From positions 1 to 31,358 of the forward strand of contig CAYFUT010000029.1 in assembly GCA_964346395.1 (NCBI GenBank): DNA of 31,358 nucleotides. The letters run 5' to 3'. A program made the translations under genes and the position numbers. This stretch comes from CAYFUT01 sp964346395 (GTDB lineage Bacteria; Bacillota; Halanaerobiia; Halobacteroidales; Halobacteroidaceae). The notes beneath the pieces were generated by a model. That model saw nothing but the letters and a program-made list of their open reading frames with translations. It searched no databases and was not told the origin of the DNA. Of the stretch, positions 16,241 to 23,555 are shown in pieces (positions within the stretch are counted from its first letter, which is position 1; every line of letters begins with the position of its first letter).

Positions 16241-16440
16241 GCTATGGGCAAATGGTTTTTATTACGGAGAGTTTCTGTGAAACTTGTAGGGTGGGCTGTG
16301 AGCTACAACTTTAAAGTCAAAACCATAAATTAATTTTTAAAACAAAGGCTTCTAGAAGTAGCTTTTTATTTTATGTTTTTGATTGTAGCCTACTGCCCAC
16401 AGTTCACAGCTCATGACCCACACCCCATAGCCCATAGCTC
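16232..16440. repeat. Imperfect palindromic intergenic element with internal terminator-like hairpin
   Basis: The 223 bases between cobS and pduX hold opposed, imperfectly complementary arms. GGGCTATAAGCTATGGGC (16232-16249) faces CCCATAGCCCATAGCTC (16424-16440), and GTGGGCTGTGAGCTACAA (16291-16308) faces TTGTAGCC...GCCCACAG...ACAGCTC (16384-16411). At the centre is AAAGGCTTCTAGAAGTAGC followed by TTTTTATTTT (16344-16371), which resembles an intrinsic terminator for cobS. It is unlike the palindrome at 10727-10897 in sequence but similar in architecture. Confidence 0.5.
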
Positions 16441-16463
16441 TTACACACAAAGGAGTAAAACTT

Positions 16464-17345
16464 ATGAAAGTAACAGTTAAAGTCCCGGGCACTTGCGGTG
16501 AGTTAGTACAGGGGATAATTAAAGGCAGGAATTTTCACATAACTTGTCCGATCGATTTACACAGTCAAGTAACGGTTAAACGAGATGATTCGTCAGCAGA
16601 AATAAAAATGAATCAACAACAGGATAAAATTTTATCAGCAGTGAGCAGGACTTTAGATTATTTTGGTTATCAGGAGTTGGGCTTAGAAGTAAGCCGCCAG
16701 TCAGATTTAATAGCAGAAAAAGGAATGGCCAGTAGTACGGCCGATATTGTAGGTGGTATTGTAGCTACTAGCCGCGTGCTTGGAGAAGAGATAACTGAAG
16801 AACTGATTAAGAAACTTGCCTTAGCTATTGAACCTACCGATGGTCTGTTTTTTCCGGGGATTGTAGATTTTGATCATTTGCAGGGCCAACATCTCGTAGA
16901 ATTGGGTTCTATTCCGCCGATTCCGCTGTTGGTATTTGATATAGGTGGGACGATAAATACGGAACAATTTAATTTGCGGCCTGACCTACGAGAATTAAAG
17001 CGGGCTAAAGAAGAACAGGTAAGAAAAGCTTATCAGCTGGTAGCCCAGGGAATTAAGGAAGCTGATTTAGGATTGATTGGACGGGGAGCAACGATAAGTA
17101 CGGCGGCTAACCAGGCTATTTTACGTAAACCGGGCTTAGACCGTTTGCTTAAGTTGGCGGAAAGCAAGCCGGAGATAGTAGGAGTCAATGCTGCTCACAG
17201 CGGTACTTTGGTGGGCGTAATGGTCACTGAGGAACAGAAGTTGGCCCGGGTAGCAAACCAGGTGCAGATTAGCTGTCCAGAGTTAGATTATTTATTTACT
17301 ACCCGCTTGATTAACGGCGGTTATCAAGTGCTTGAGGAGGAATAA
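16464..17345 (+). CDS. pduX: PduX-like L-threonine kinase (GHMP family)
   Basis: Phosphorylates L-threonine to L-threonine-O-3-phosphate, the substrate of CobD. The 293 residues start VTVKVPGTCGELVQGIIKG, the PduX-type substrate segment. The GHMP phosphate-binding loop is KGMASSTAD (86-94), and a C-terminal AAHSGTLVGVM segment is like the third GHMP motif. ATG at 16464 with AAAGGAGTAAAA upstream. It is adjacent to cobD, whose ATG begins two bases after its stop, so product and next enzyme are co-translated. Family membership (GHMP) is clear; the threonine specificity rests on the PduX resemblance plus the cobD neighbour. Confidence 0.85.
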   Translation: MKVTVKVPGTCGELVQGIIKGRNFHITCPIDLHSQVTVKRDDSSAEIKMNQQQDKILSAVSRTLDYFGYQELGLEVSRQSDLIAEKGMASSTADIVGGIVATSRVLGEEITEELIKKLALAIEPTDGLFFPGIVDFDHLQGQHLVELGSIPPIPLLVFDIGGTINTEQFNLRPDLRELKRAKEEQVRKAYQLVAQGIKEADLGLIGRGATISTAANQAILRKPGLDRLLKLAESKPEIVGVNAAHSGTLVGVMVTEEQKLARVANQVQISCPELDYLFTTRLINGGYQVLEEE

Positions 17346-17346
17346 A

Positions 17347-18432
17347 ATGGCTATAGATCATGGAGGTAATGTTGAACAGGCAGCGCGAGAATATAATTTA
17401 CAGCCGGAGGAAATCATTGATTTTAGCGCTAATATTAATTTTTTAGGCCCTCCGGAGTCGGTAAAACAGGCTATCAAAGAAAATGTAGCGGCGATAAAGA
17501 ATTATCCGGATCCGCATTATTATCAGTTAAAGACAGCTTTGGCGGAGCAGTTGCCGGTTAGAAAAGAAAATTTACTACTGGGTAATGGGGCAGTGGAATT
17601 GATTTATTTGTTAGTTAATCTGTTACAACCTGAGAAGGCGTTAGTTTTAGCTCCTACTTTCTCGGAGTACGGCCGAGCAGTAAAGAGTATAAATGGAGAG
17701 GTAGAAGAGTATTATTTAGATCGAGAGCGAGAGTTTGAATTAGAAGTAGATAATTTATTACCTGAGTTAGCAGAGGTAGATCTTTTCTTTTTATGCAATC
17801 CCAATAATCCGACGGGCAAGTATTTAAGGCGGTCGGAAGTAAAACGAGTAATTGATGAGGCAGCTTATCAAGATACGCCGGTAGTGGTTGATGAAGCCTT
17901 TGTTGATTTGATGGAGGAAGATATTTCGATAATTGAGCAGGTGAAAAAATATGATAATTTATTTGTTTTGCGCTCCCTGACGAAATTTTTTGCGATTCCT
18001 GGTTTGCGATTGGGTTATGGGGTAGGAACCCAGGAGTTGGTCAGTCAACTAAGGCAGAATAAAGATCCTTGGAATGTGAATTATTTTGCGCAGCTAGCCG
18101 GCCAGGCGGCTATTGACGACCAAGAATATATCCGGCAGACTAAAGAGTCAATTACAGAAGCTAAAGAATTTTTATACCGTAAGTTACAGGAATTTCCGGG
18201 ATTTAAGGTATATTATCCGGCGGCGAACTATGTATTTGTTGATATTAGTGAGGCCGGCTTAAATTCTGATCAGCTGGAAGAGAAGTTGGCCCGGCAGGGA
18301 ATTTTAATTCGCAATTGCAGTACCTATTCTGGGTTGAAGAAAGATTTTATTCGGTTAGCAGTTAAAAGCCCCTCGGAAATTGAGCAGTTGATAGGAGAAT
18401 TAGAGAGGATATTAAGAAGTTATACGCTATAA
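17347..18432 (+). CDS. cobD: CobD, L-threonine-O-3-phosphate decarboxylase
   Basis: PLP enzyme of the class I/II aminotransferase fold that makes (R)-1-amino-2-propanol O-2-phosphate for CbiB. 361 residues: N-terminal HGGNVEQAAREYNLQPEEI and IDFSANINFLGPP are CobD-specific, then LCNPNNPTGKYL, VVVDEAFVDL, and the PLP lysine Lys213 in LRSLTKFFAIPGLRLGYG. ATG at 17347 follows GAGGAGG (17334-17340); a longer frame to 17332 starts inside that ribosome site and is rejected. It closely resembles histidinol-phosphate aminotransferase, but the N-terminus and location favour CobD. Confidence 0.93.
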   Translation: MAIDHGGNVEQAAREYNLQPEEIIDFSANINFLGPPESVKQAIKENVAAIKNYPDPHYYQLKTALAEQLPVRKENLLLGNGAVELIYLLVNLLQPEKALVLAPTFSEYGRAVKSINGEVEEYYLDREREFELEVDNLLPELAEVDLFFLCNPNNPTGKYLRRSEVKRVIDEAAYQDTPVVVDEAFVDLMEEDISIIEQVKKYDNLFVLRSLTKFFAIPGLRLGYGVGTQELVSQLRQNKDPWNVNYFAQLAGQAAIDDQEYIRQTKESITEAKEFLYRKLQEFPGFKVYYPAANYVFVDISEAGLNSDQLEEKLARQGILIRNCSTYSGLKKDFIRLAVKSPSEIEQLIGELERILRSYTL

Positions 18433-18486
18433 AGAATGGGTTAAGTTAACGTTTATGATTCATAATTATAGATTAGGAGGATAAAG

Positions 18487-19101
18487 ATGAAAACGGAATT
18501 AATTTTAGCCAGGCATGGGGAAACTGAGTGGAATGAGAAGTCCCTGATTCAGGGTGCACAGGATATTCCGCTTAATAAGCGGGGGGTTTCGCAGGCTCAT
18601 AAACTGGCGGATAGACTAGCGGGAGAACAATTAGCTGGTATTTATACCAGCAATTTGCAGCGGGCTGTGAAGACTGCTGAGATTATAACTAACAAACATA
18701 ATTTAGCAGTAAAACAGAAGCCTAATTTGCAGGAAATAAATTTCGGTATTTGGGAAGGAAAAAGTTTTGCTGAAATAGAGGAGGAAGCGCCGGACTGGAT
18801 AGAAAAATGGAAATCGCGGCCTGATCTCAACGGTCCGCCGCAGGGAGAAAATTTAACCCAGCTTAGGAATAGAGCGGCTACTGTGCTGGAAGAAATTATA
18901 GATACGCATCAAGGGGAGAAAGTGTTAGTAGTCAGTCACGGAGGAGTTATTAGGGCTTTAGTGAGCCACTATTTAGGAATGCCGTTGGCTGACTCCTGGC
19001 AGTTAATGCAGGGCAATACGGCGGTCAATAAGCTTAATTTTTATGAAGAGGTAGTAATGTTAGAGCAGTTTAATTCGCTTTGCCACCTGCAGCAAGAGTA
19101 A
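18487..19101 (+). CDS. cobC: CobC, alpha-ribazole/adenosylcobalamin 5'-phosphate phosphatase
   Basis: Histidine phosphatase superfamily protein, 204 residues, with the catalytic ARHGETEWNE (His10), LQGAQDIPLNKRG-like substrate loop, QEINFGIWEG and the second histidine in VVSHGGVIRAL (His151). In a cobalamin cluster after cobD and cobS it is best read as the phosphatase acting on alpha-ribazole phosphate or cobalamin phosphate. Sequence alone does not exclude a broad phosphoglycerate-mutase-like phosphatase. ATG at 18487 after TTAGGAGGATAA. It is the last gene of the B12 locus, and a strong hairpin begins at its stop codon. Confidence 0.88.
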   Translation: MKTELILARHGETEWNEKSLIQGAQDIPLNKRGVSQAHKLADRLAGEQLAGIYTSNLQRAVKTAEIITNKHNLAVKQKPNLQEINFGIWEGKSFAEIEEEAPDWIEKWKSRPDLNGPPQGENLTQLRNRAATVLEEIIDTHQGEKVLVVSHGGVIRALVSHYLGMPLADSWQLMQGNTAVNKLNFYEEVVMLEQFNSLCHLQQE

Positions 19102-19130
19102 AACCAAGCAGCCTTTAGGCTGCTTGGTTT
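19101..19130 (+). terminator. Terminator after cobC
   Basis: Perfect 13-bp stem AAACCAAGCAGCC / GGCTGCTTGGTTT with loop TTTA, starting at the last base of the cobC stop. The T-rich end is part of the stem and is not followed by a longer T-run. It is symmetrical and may work in both directions. Confidence 0.75.
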
Positions 19131-19191
19131 GAGTCTGAGATTGAGACAATATCCCACCTAGGGGTTATTCATTTTTAAACTTATAAAATTG

Positions 19192-19292
19192 TTGACAACT
19201 TAGAAAAAGCATAAATACGTCTAGAAAATAAAAAATTTATTGTAATTAGCTAAGCAGCGACAGGGGATCTCCCCTGTCGCTGCTTATTTTTT
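19192..19292 (+). terminator. Very strong intrinsic terminator (19251-19292) with a possible upstream -35
   Basis: A 17-bp perfect stem TAAGCAGCGACAGGGGA / TCCCCTGTCGCTGCTTA with a 2-base turn (19251-19286) is followed by TTTTTT, a textbook + strand terminator. No gene lies between it and the terminator after cobC. A TTGACA at 19192-19197 precedes it, but the nearest -10-like TAAATA is only 14 bases on, so a short RNA is conjectural. It may be a backup terminator and, as a hairpin, also stop the facing LysM gene. The rest of 19131-19458 shows only AT-rich sequence. Confidence 0.8.
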
Positions 19293-19458
19293 GGTATGAT
19301 TTTTAAATACTTTAAGAAGTTAAATTGAGTTTAAAGTTGAGTAAACTAGAAACTCGAAAAAAGTGAATAATTTTTTAAATCTGAACACACTACTAATAGT
19401 GTAAGATTTGTCTGTACCGGGTGCAGGCAAATTAACTTTAATGAACTGGAAAGTTGGT

Positions 19459-19983
19459 TTAATAGGGAATAATTAAGATTCTACCTGGGAATATTACATC
19501 TGGGTTGGAAACATTATTTAGCCTAACTAAAGTATCAACATCTGTGCCGTAGCGCTGAGCAATTTTGTATAAAGTATCTTCAGATCGTACATAATACCTA
19601 AAGTGGTTGGTAGGTGGTTTAGGGATTTCAATAGGTAAATTAATTACTTGACCCGGTTGTGGATCGTCAGGTAATCCGGGATTATACTGTCTAAGCTGGG
19701 AGACAGTAGTATTATATTTTCTAGCCAATAAGCATAAAGTTTCTCCGGTTTGTAGAATGTGTTGAGCATAGTATCTTTCCGTTGGCGGTTCTGGCATTTC
19801 TTCCTCCAATTCATCAGCTAAACGGTTTAAGATGTTAATTTCTCTTGCTTGCAGATTCCGGAGAGCTAGAGCTAACCGCTGTAATCTAGGGTCGTCAAGA
19901 CAATTTCTTAATTGACCGTACAGCGGCTGATTTTCCTTTTCATTTTCTAATAGTTCATTAACCAATTCGAGGCAAGTAGGCAT
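19459..19983 (-). CDS. Two-LysM protein with N-terminal helical domain
   Basis: 174 residues. Residues 1-65 form a charged helical region (LVNELLENEKENQPLYGQLR...NILNRLADELEEE). LysM repeats follow at about 71-117 (HILQTGETLCLLARKYNTTV, then PQPGQVINLP) and 128-174 (YYVRSEDTLYKIAQRYGTDV, then PGRILIIPY). LysM binds peptidoglycan-like glycans. There is no signal peptide, which is common for LysM proteins made inside the mother cell and assembled onto the spore, such as SafA. ATG at 19983 after AAAGGAGGAATTTA. It is divergent from sigG across 174 bases. A spore-coat or cortex role is an inference from domain and neighbourhood. Confidence 0.8.
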   Translation of the reverse strand: MPTCLELVNELLENEKENQPLYGQLRNCLDDPRLQRLALALRNLQAREINILNRLADELEEEMPEPPTERYYAQHILQTGETLCLLARKYNTTVSQLRQYNPGLPDDPQPGQVINLPIEIPKPPTNHFRYYVRSEDTLYKIAQRYGTDVDTLVRLNNVSNPDVIFPGRILIIPY

Positions 19984-20086
19984 TAAATTCCTCCTTTCTA
20001 TTGGTTTTATTTATATAATATGGAGTTGATTTTATTTTGTTATTGTTAATTATTTCATAAAAAAGAATAAAATTTAACTGAGTGTA

Positions 20087-20117
20087 TGAATATTTATTCC
20101 TGATTGTCCTCATACTG
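20087..20117 (+). promoter_or_regulatory. Sigma-G-type (forespore) promoter for sigG-spoIIR
   Basis: TGAATA at 20087-20092, 18 bases, then CATACTG at 20111-20117. The known Bacillus sigma-G pattern is a -35 of about GNATR, 18 bases, and a -10 of CATNNTA, so only the last base departs. It lies about 40 bases before the sigG ATG, leaving a short leader with AGGAGGGATT. Autoregulation of sigG is known in Bacillus; overlap with sigma-F recognition is possible. Confidence 0.6.
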
Positions 20118-20157
20118 TTAATGGAATTTCTAATTTGGGATAACTAGGAGGGATTAG

Positions 20158-20937
20158 ATGGCTAAAAAAGTTGAGATTTCGGGAGTTAATACATCAGAAT
20201 TACCCGTATTATCCAATGAAGAAATGCGTGAGTTATTCAGAGAAATGTATGAGGGAGATATGCAGGCCCGAAGGAAGATTATCGGCGGCAACTTACGCTT
20301 GGTATTAAGTGTGTTACAGCGATTTAATGACCGCGGAGAACCAATTGATGATTTGTTTCAAGTAGGCTGTGTAGGATTAATTAAAGCAATCGATAACTTT
20401 GACCTCAGCAAAAATGTTAAATTTTCTACTTATGCAGTGCCCATGATTATAGGTGAAATTAAGCGCTACTTACGGGATAATAATCCAATTCGAGTTAGCC
20501 GATCCCTCCGCGATACGGCTTATAAGGCTTTGCAGATGAAAGAGGATCTGGAAAATAAAAAGACCGAAGAGCCTAATTTAACTGAAGTAGCTCAAGAATT
20601 GGGGATTCCCCGTGAAGAAATTGTACAAGCTCTGGATGCAATTCAAGATCCAATATCTTTGTTTGAGCCTGTTTACCATGATGGAGGCGATCCTATTTAT
20701 GTCATGGATCAGGTAAGTGATGATCAAAATAGTGATGAAGATTGGTTGGAAGGGATTGCGGTGCGAGAGGCACTGCGCAAGCTGGATGATAGAGAGAAAT
20801 CAATCTTAACCTTGCGGTTTTACGAAGGGAAGACACAGATGGAAGTGGCAGGTGATATAGGGATTTCTCAGGCGCAAGTATCCCGTCTGGAAAAATCTGC
20901 TTTACAAGATTTAAAGAATTATGTTAAGGAGAAATAA
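20158..20937 (+). CDS. sigG: RNA polymerase sporulation sigma factor SigG
   Basis: Late forespore sigma factor. The 259 residues open with KVEISGVNTSELPVLSNEEM, the SigG-specific N-terminus. Region 2 is DDLFQVGCVGLIKAIDNFD and KFSTYAVPMIIGEIKRYLRD; region 3 is RVSRSLRDTAYKAL; region 4 ends with GISQAQVSRLEKSALQ, the -35 recognition helix. ATG at 20158 after AGGAGGGATTAG. spoIIR begins 5 bases after its stop, so the two are co-transcribed. SigF is the nearest alternative, but the N-terminal motif argues for SigG. Confidence 0.93.
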   Translation: MAKKVEISGVNTSELPVLSNEEMRELFREMYEGDMQARRKIIGGNLRLVLSVLQRFNDRGEPIDDLFQVGCVGLIKAIDNFDLSKNVKFSTYAVPMIIGEIKRYLRDNNPIRVSRSLRDTAYKALQMKEDLENKKTEEPNLTEVAQELGIPREEIVQALDAIQDPISLFEPVYHDGGDPIYVMDQVSDDQNSDEDWLEGIAVREALRKLDDREKSILTLRFYEGKTQMEVAGDIGISQAQVSRLEKSALQDLKNYVKEK

Positions 20938-20942
20938 TAGAT

Positions 20943-21662
20943 ATGAAGGAGCAAAGTAGAATTAAGGTAGTATTATCTGTAGTTCTTATTTTGATGTCTT
21001 TATTGGTAATGGGCAATAAAAGTAGTAGTACGGTAGTTAAAAAAAAGCAGATTGATAATTTACAGGCTAGCGAAAAATTAGTTCGGATGCATGTAGTTGC
21101 TAATAGTAATTCCCTACAAGACCAACATATAAAAAGAGAAATTAGAGATTTACTCTCAGCTCGAATGAGAGAAATAGTTCGGTCTTCTCAGCTTACAGAA
21201 CAACCAAAGCAGATGATTAAGAATAAAAAAGAATTATTTGCAAGAGCTGTAAACAATAAATTAGAGTCGCTGGGAGCTGATTATAGAGCTCAACTAGAGT
21301 TAGGTGAGTTTCAGTTTCCAACCCGCAGTTACGGGCAGATTGAATTAGAAGCCGGAAATTATCAAGCGCTGCGAGTAGTTTTAGGAGCAGGTCAGGGAGA
21401 AAATTGGTGGTGTGTTTTATTTCCTCCGTTATGTTTTGTTGATTCTCGGGATGAAGTAGCTAAAACTGAATTGAAAAAACTATCTACTAACCACAAACAG
21501 GAAGAATTGTCAGTTGAATTTAAATTAAAGTATAAAGAATTTTTAAAGAATAATCCCCAGGTAGCTAAATCAAAGTTAAAGTGGATTAAAATATTACAGA
21601 CTTCTTTTCCCGGTATGGAAAAATTGATGTCTCCTAGTTCTCAGAAAGAAAGAGTTAAATAA
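20943..21662 (+). CDS. spoIIR: SpoIIR, forespore signal for pro-sigma-E processing
   Basis: Secreted or membrane-anchored forespore protein that triggers SpoIIGA to process pro-sigma-E in the mother cell. 239 residues: a membrane/signal segment VVLSVVLILMSLLVMG (9-24), then the hallmark VRMHVVANSNSLQDQHIK, and VVLGAGQGENWWCVLFPPLC with the two conserved cysteines near 158-164. ATG at 20943, 5 bases after sigG. In Bacillus spoIIR stands alone under sigma-F; here it is second in a sigG unit, so either that unit is read by sigma-F or an internal promoter exists inside sigG. A terminator overlaps its stop. Confidence 0.92.
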   Translation: MKEQSRIKVVLSVVLILMSLLVMGNKSSSTVVKKKQIDNLQASEKLVRMHVVANSNSLQDQHIKREIRDLLSARMREIVRSSQLTEQPKQMIKNKKELFARAVNNKLESLGADYRAQLELGEFQFPTRSYGQIELEAGNYQALRVVLGAGQGENWWCVLFPPLCFVDSRDEVAKTELKKLSTNHKQEELSVEFKLKYKEFLKNNPQVAKSKLKWIKILQTSFPGMEKLMSPSSQKERVK

Positions 21663-21694
21663 GAGCCTTTCCGGGAAGGCTCTTTTGCTTTTTT
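21661..21694 (+). terminator. Terminator after spoIIR
   Basis: Stem AAGAGCCTT / AAGGCTCTT (21661-21669 and 21676-21684) with a 6-base loop, followed by TTGCTTTTTT. It begins within the spoIIR stop codon and ends the sigG-spoIIR transcript. Confidence 0.85.
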
Positions 21695-21765
21695 GGTAAC
21701 AAACTTATGTTTGATACATATAAATATTAATAGATAACTCTGCTAACTCGAAAGGAGGCAGGAAA

Positions 21766-22032
21766 ATGTTACGGACGTCTGAACTGCAGTCTAAAGAAGT
21801 AATTAATATTAATTCGGGACAGAGGTTGGGGATGATTGTGGATGTGGATATAGATTTGACGGCCGGGAAGATAGAAGGAATAGTAGTTCCTCAAGAAGAG
21901 AATCTGTTTAGTTTTTTTAGTGCTGATAATGACTTATATGTCCCTTGGGATAGGATTTATAAAATTGGGGAAGATGTAATTTTAGTAGAAACGGGAACTG
22001 AGGAAGCGTCACCAGCACTGCCTCAGGAATAA
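21766..22032 (+). CDS. YlmC/YmxH family PRC-barrel sporulation protein
   Basis: 88 residues forming a single PRC-barrel: LRTSELQSKEVININSGQRL, then GMIVDVDIDLTAGKIEGIVV, then DLYVPWDRIYKIGEDVILVE. This is the YlmC/YmxH family, often found next to sigG and nrdR in Clostridia; its exact role in sporulation is unknown. ATG at 21766 after AAAGGAGGCAGG. It lies between two terminator/promoter pairs, so it is probably monocistronic. The acidic C-terminal tail (TEEASPALPQE) is variable in the family. Confidence 0.88.
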   Translation: MLRTSELQSKEVININSGQRLGMIVDVDIDLTAGKIEGIVVPQEENLFSFFSADNDLYVPWDRIYKIGEDVILVETGTEEASPALPQE

Positions 22033-22053
22033 AGGATTGATTAGAGGTAAAAA

Positions 22054-22082
22054 TTGAATTGAACGGGTAATTATATTATAAT
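22054..22082 (+). promoter_or_regulatory. Sigma-A promoter for nrdR
   Basis: TTGAAT (22054-22059), 17 bases, TATAAT (22077-22082). The -10 is perfect and the -35 has 4 of 6 consensus bases. Transcription would start near 22089, giving a leader of about 105 bases before nrdR. The leader contains an 8-bp hairpin TAGTTTCC / GGGGACTA (two G-U pairs) just before the gene. Confidence 0.6.
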
Positions 22083-22193
22083 AAAAAGAAATGTAAACTA
22101 CATAAAATTATCTGCACCTTACAAATTGAAATTAATAAAACTTAAAGGGAGGGAAGGTCTAGTTTCCTAAACAAGGGGACTAAGGCGAAAATT

Positions 22194-22646
22194 ATGAAGT
22201 GCCCTTATTGTAATAATTTAGAAAGTAAAGTAATTGATTCTCGTGCTACCGAAGATAATACTACCATCCGCCGCCGGCGTGAATGTTTAGAATGTGGGGA
22301 AAGATTTACTACTTATGAACGGATTGATAATTTACCAGTGATGGTTATTAAAAGTGGAGGTAATCGAGAGCGGTTTGACCGCAATAAAATTTTAAACGGG
22401 CTGCTAAAAGCTTGTGAAAAACGGCCTGTAGCCCGGAGCCAGCTAGAAGAAATTGCGGATTCGATAGAACAGAAGGTAAAAAATCAGATGGAAAATGAAA
22501 TTGCAAGTAAAAAAATTGGTCAGTTAGTGATGGAACAGTTAAAAGAAATAGATGAAGTTGCCTACGTACGATTTGCTTCTGTTTATCGAGAGTTTAAAGA
22601 TATTGAAACTTTTCGGCAGGAATTAGATAAATTGCTTGATAATTAG
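22194..22646 (+). CDS. nrdR: NrdR, ribonucleotide reductase repressor
   Basis: ATP/dATP-sensing Zn-finger repressor of ribonucleotide reductase genes. 150 residues: zinc ribbon CPYC (3-6) and CLEC (31-34) with DSRATEDNTTIRRRRECLEC between, then GERFTTYER, then an ATP-cone (VIKSGGNRERFDRNKILNGL onward) ending with VAYVRFASVYREFKDIETF. Length and motifs are standard. The ribosome site before ATG 22194 is weak (AAGGCGAAAATT). Position after ylmC/ymxH and sigG matches a common clostridial gene order. The adjacent assembly gap starts 55 bases past its stop. Confidence 0.95.
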   Translation: MKCPYCNNLESKVIDSRATEDNTTIRRRRECLECGERFTTYERIDNLPVMVIKSGGNRERFDRNKILNGLLKACEKRPVARSQLEEIADSIEQKVKNQMENEIASKKIGQLVMEQLKEIDEVAYVRFASVYREFKDIETFRQELDKLLDN

Positions 22647-22701
22647 TTGTCAAAATAAAAAAGCTCTGTTTAAGGCAATTTTAAATAAAGTAGGAAGTAG
22701 A

Positions 22702-22801
22702 NNNNNNNNNNNNNNNNNNNNNNNNNNNNNNNNNNNNNNNNNNNNNNNNNNNNNNNNNNNNNNNNNNNNNNNNNNNNNNNNNNNNNNNNNNNNNNNNNNN
22801 N
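22702..22801. other. Assembly gap of 100 N, probable contig overlap
   Basis: Exactly 100 Ns with the same 11 bases, TAGGAAGTAGA, immediately before (22691-22701) and after (22802-22812). As with the first gap, this suggests two overlapping contig ends separated by a default spacer. Collapsing it leaves about 64 bases between nrdR and the next gene; no coding sequence seems lost. Confidence 0.85.
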
Positions 22802-22821
22802 TAGGAAGTAGAAAGGAGACA

Positions 22822-23469
22822 ATGATGAATAATTTACAGCAAATAACAAAAAAATATTTTAGAAATTATCAAGTGCAAGATGTTCTGCCCGAAGCAACAG
22901 AAGTCTTGTTTATTTTAGAATCTCCGCATACTCAGGAAATAAAATACGGCTATCCAGTAGCAGGAAATTCGGGGCGGGAAATGACGAAGTTTATTTATGA
23001 CCAGCAGAAGCCGGAACCTTTCGGGAAGTTAGTAGCCAATGCTGAAGAATATAAGACTACTTATCAAGATTTAACTAGATTTGGTTTATTAAATGTGTGT
23101 CCGGCGCCGATGCAAAAGCAGGCGCTGCAGGAATTTGAGTTAAGCTCCGCAGAGAAACAGGTGATTGCTGTTTTAGAAAAGTTAAGGGTTAATTATAAGG
23201 CAGTGCGGCATCAAAAGCAGGACTGGAATTTAATCAAAGAACTGATAATTGAAGATTTTAAAACCCGCTTGCGTGAAGCATTGACTAATTATTCTAATAT
23301 TAGTTATTTAGTTCCCTGTGGAAAGTTTGCGGCTAATTATCTAGAGTTAATTGGAGATGAATTGCCGACAAAGAAGCCTACGGTGATAACTGAAATTCCT
23401 CATCCTTCTTTTAATCAGTGGCATAGTTATGAAACGATGGAGAAGTTAAGAAGGATATTAAACGAATGA
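22822..23469 (+). CDS. Uracil-DNA glycosylase-like superfamily protein
   Basis: 215 residues. The start of the fold, VLFILESPHTQEIKYGYPVA with GNSGREM (about 28-53), matches the first active-site region of uracil-DNA-glycosylase-like proteins. LLNVCPAP follows at about residue 90, and the end carries IPHPSFNQW, resembling the HPS motif that closes the UDG active site; YLVPCGKFAANYL is the preceding strand. The glutamate in ESPH differs from the catalytic Asp/Asn of classical families, so activity on uracil is uncertain. ATG at 22822 after GAAAGGAGACA. It is separate from nrdR once the N gap is discounted. Confidence 0.6.
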   Translation: MMNNLQQITKKYFRNYQVQDVLPEATEVLFILESPHTQEIKYGYPVAGNSGREMTKFIYDQQKPEPFGKLVANAEEYKTTYQDLTRFGLLNVCPAPMQKQALQEFELSSAEKQVIAVLEKLRVNYKAVRHQKQDWNLIKELIIEDFKTRLREALTNYSNISYLVPCGKFAANYLELIGDELPTKKPTVITEIPHPSFNQWHSYETMEKLRRILNE

Positions 23470-23506
23470 GAAAAACTTTAAAAATATAATTTTGCAGTCG
23501 ATAAAA

Positions 23507-23536
23507 CAGAGCAGCCGCTAATTAGCGGCTGCTCTA
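23507..23536. terminator. Bidirectional terminator between convergent genes
   Basis: Stem AGAGCAGCCGCTA / TAGCGGCTGCTCT (13 bp) with a 2-base turn, between the UDG-like gene (+) and the ABC transporter (-). The upstream run of A (ATAAAACAG) gives a T-run for the minus strand. Confidence 0.8.
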
Positions 23537-23555
23537 TTGGTTATTAAACTAATTT

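Noticed and set aside
20014..20117. Sigma-E/K-like promoter (CATATTATA or CATACACT on the minus strand) for the LysM gene
   Set aside because: The -10-like words exist but no correctly spaced -35 accompanies them.
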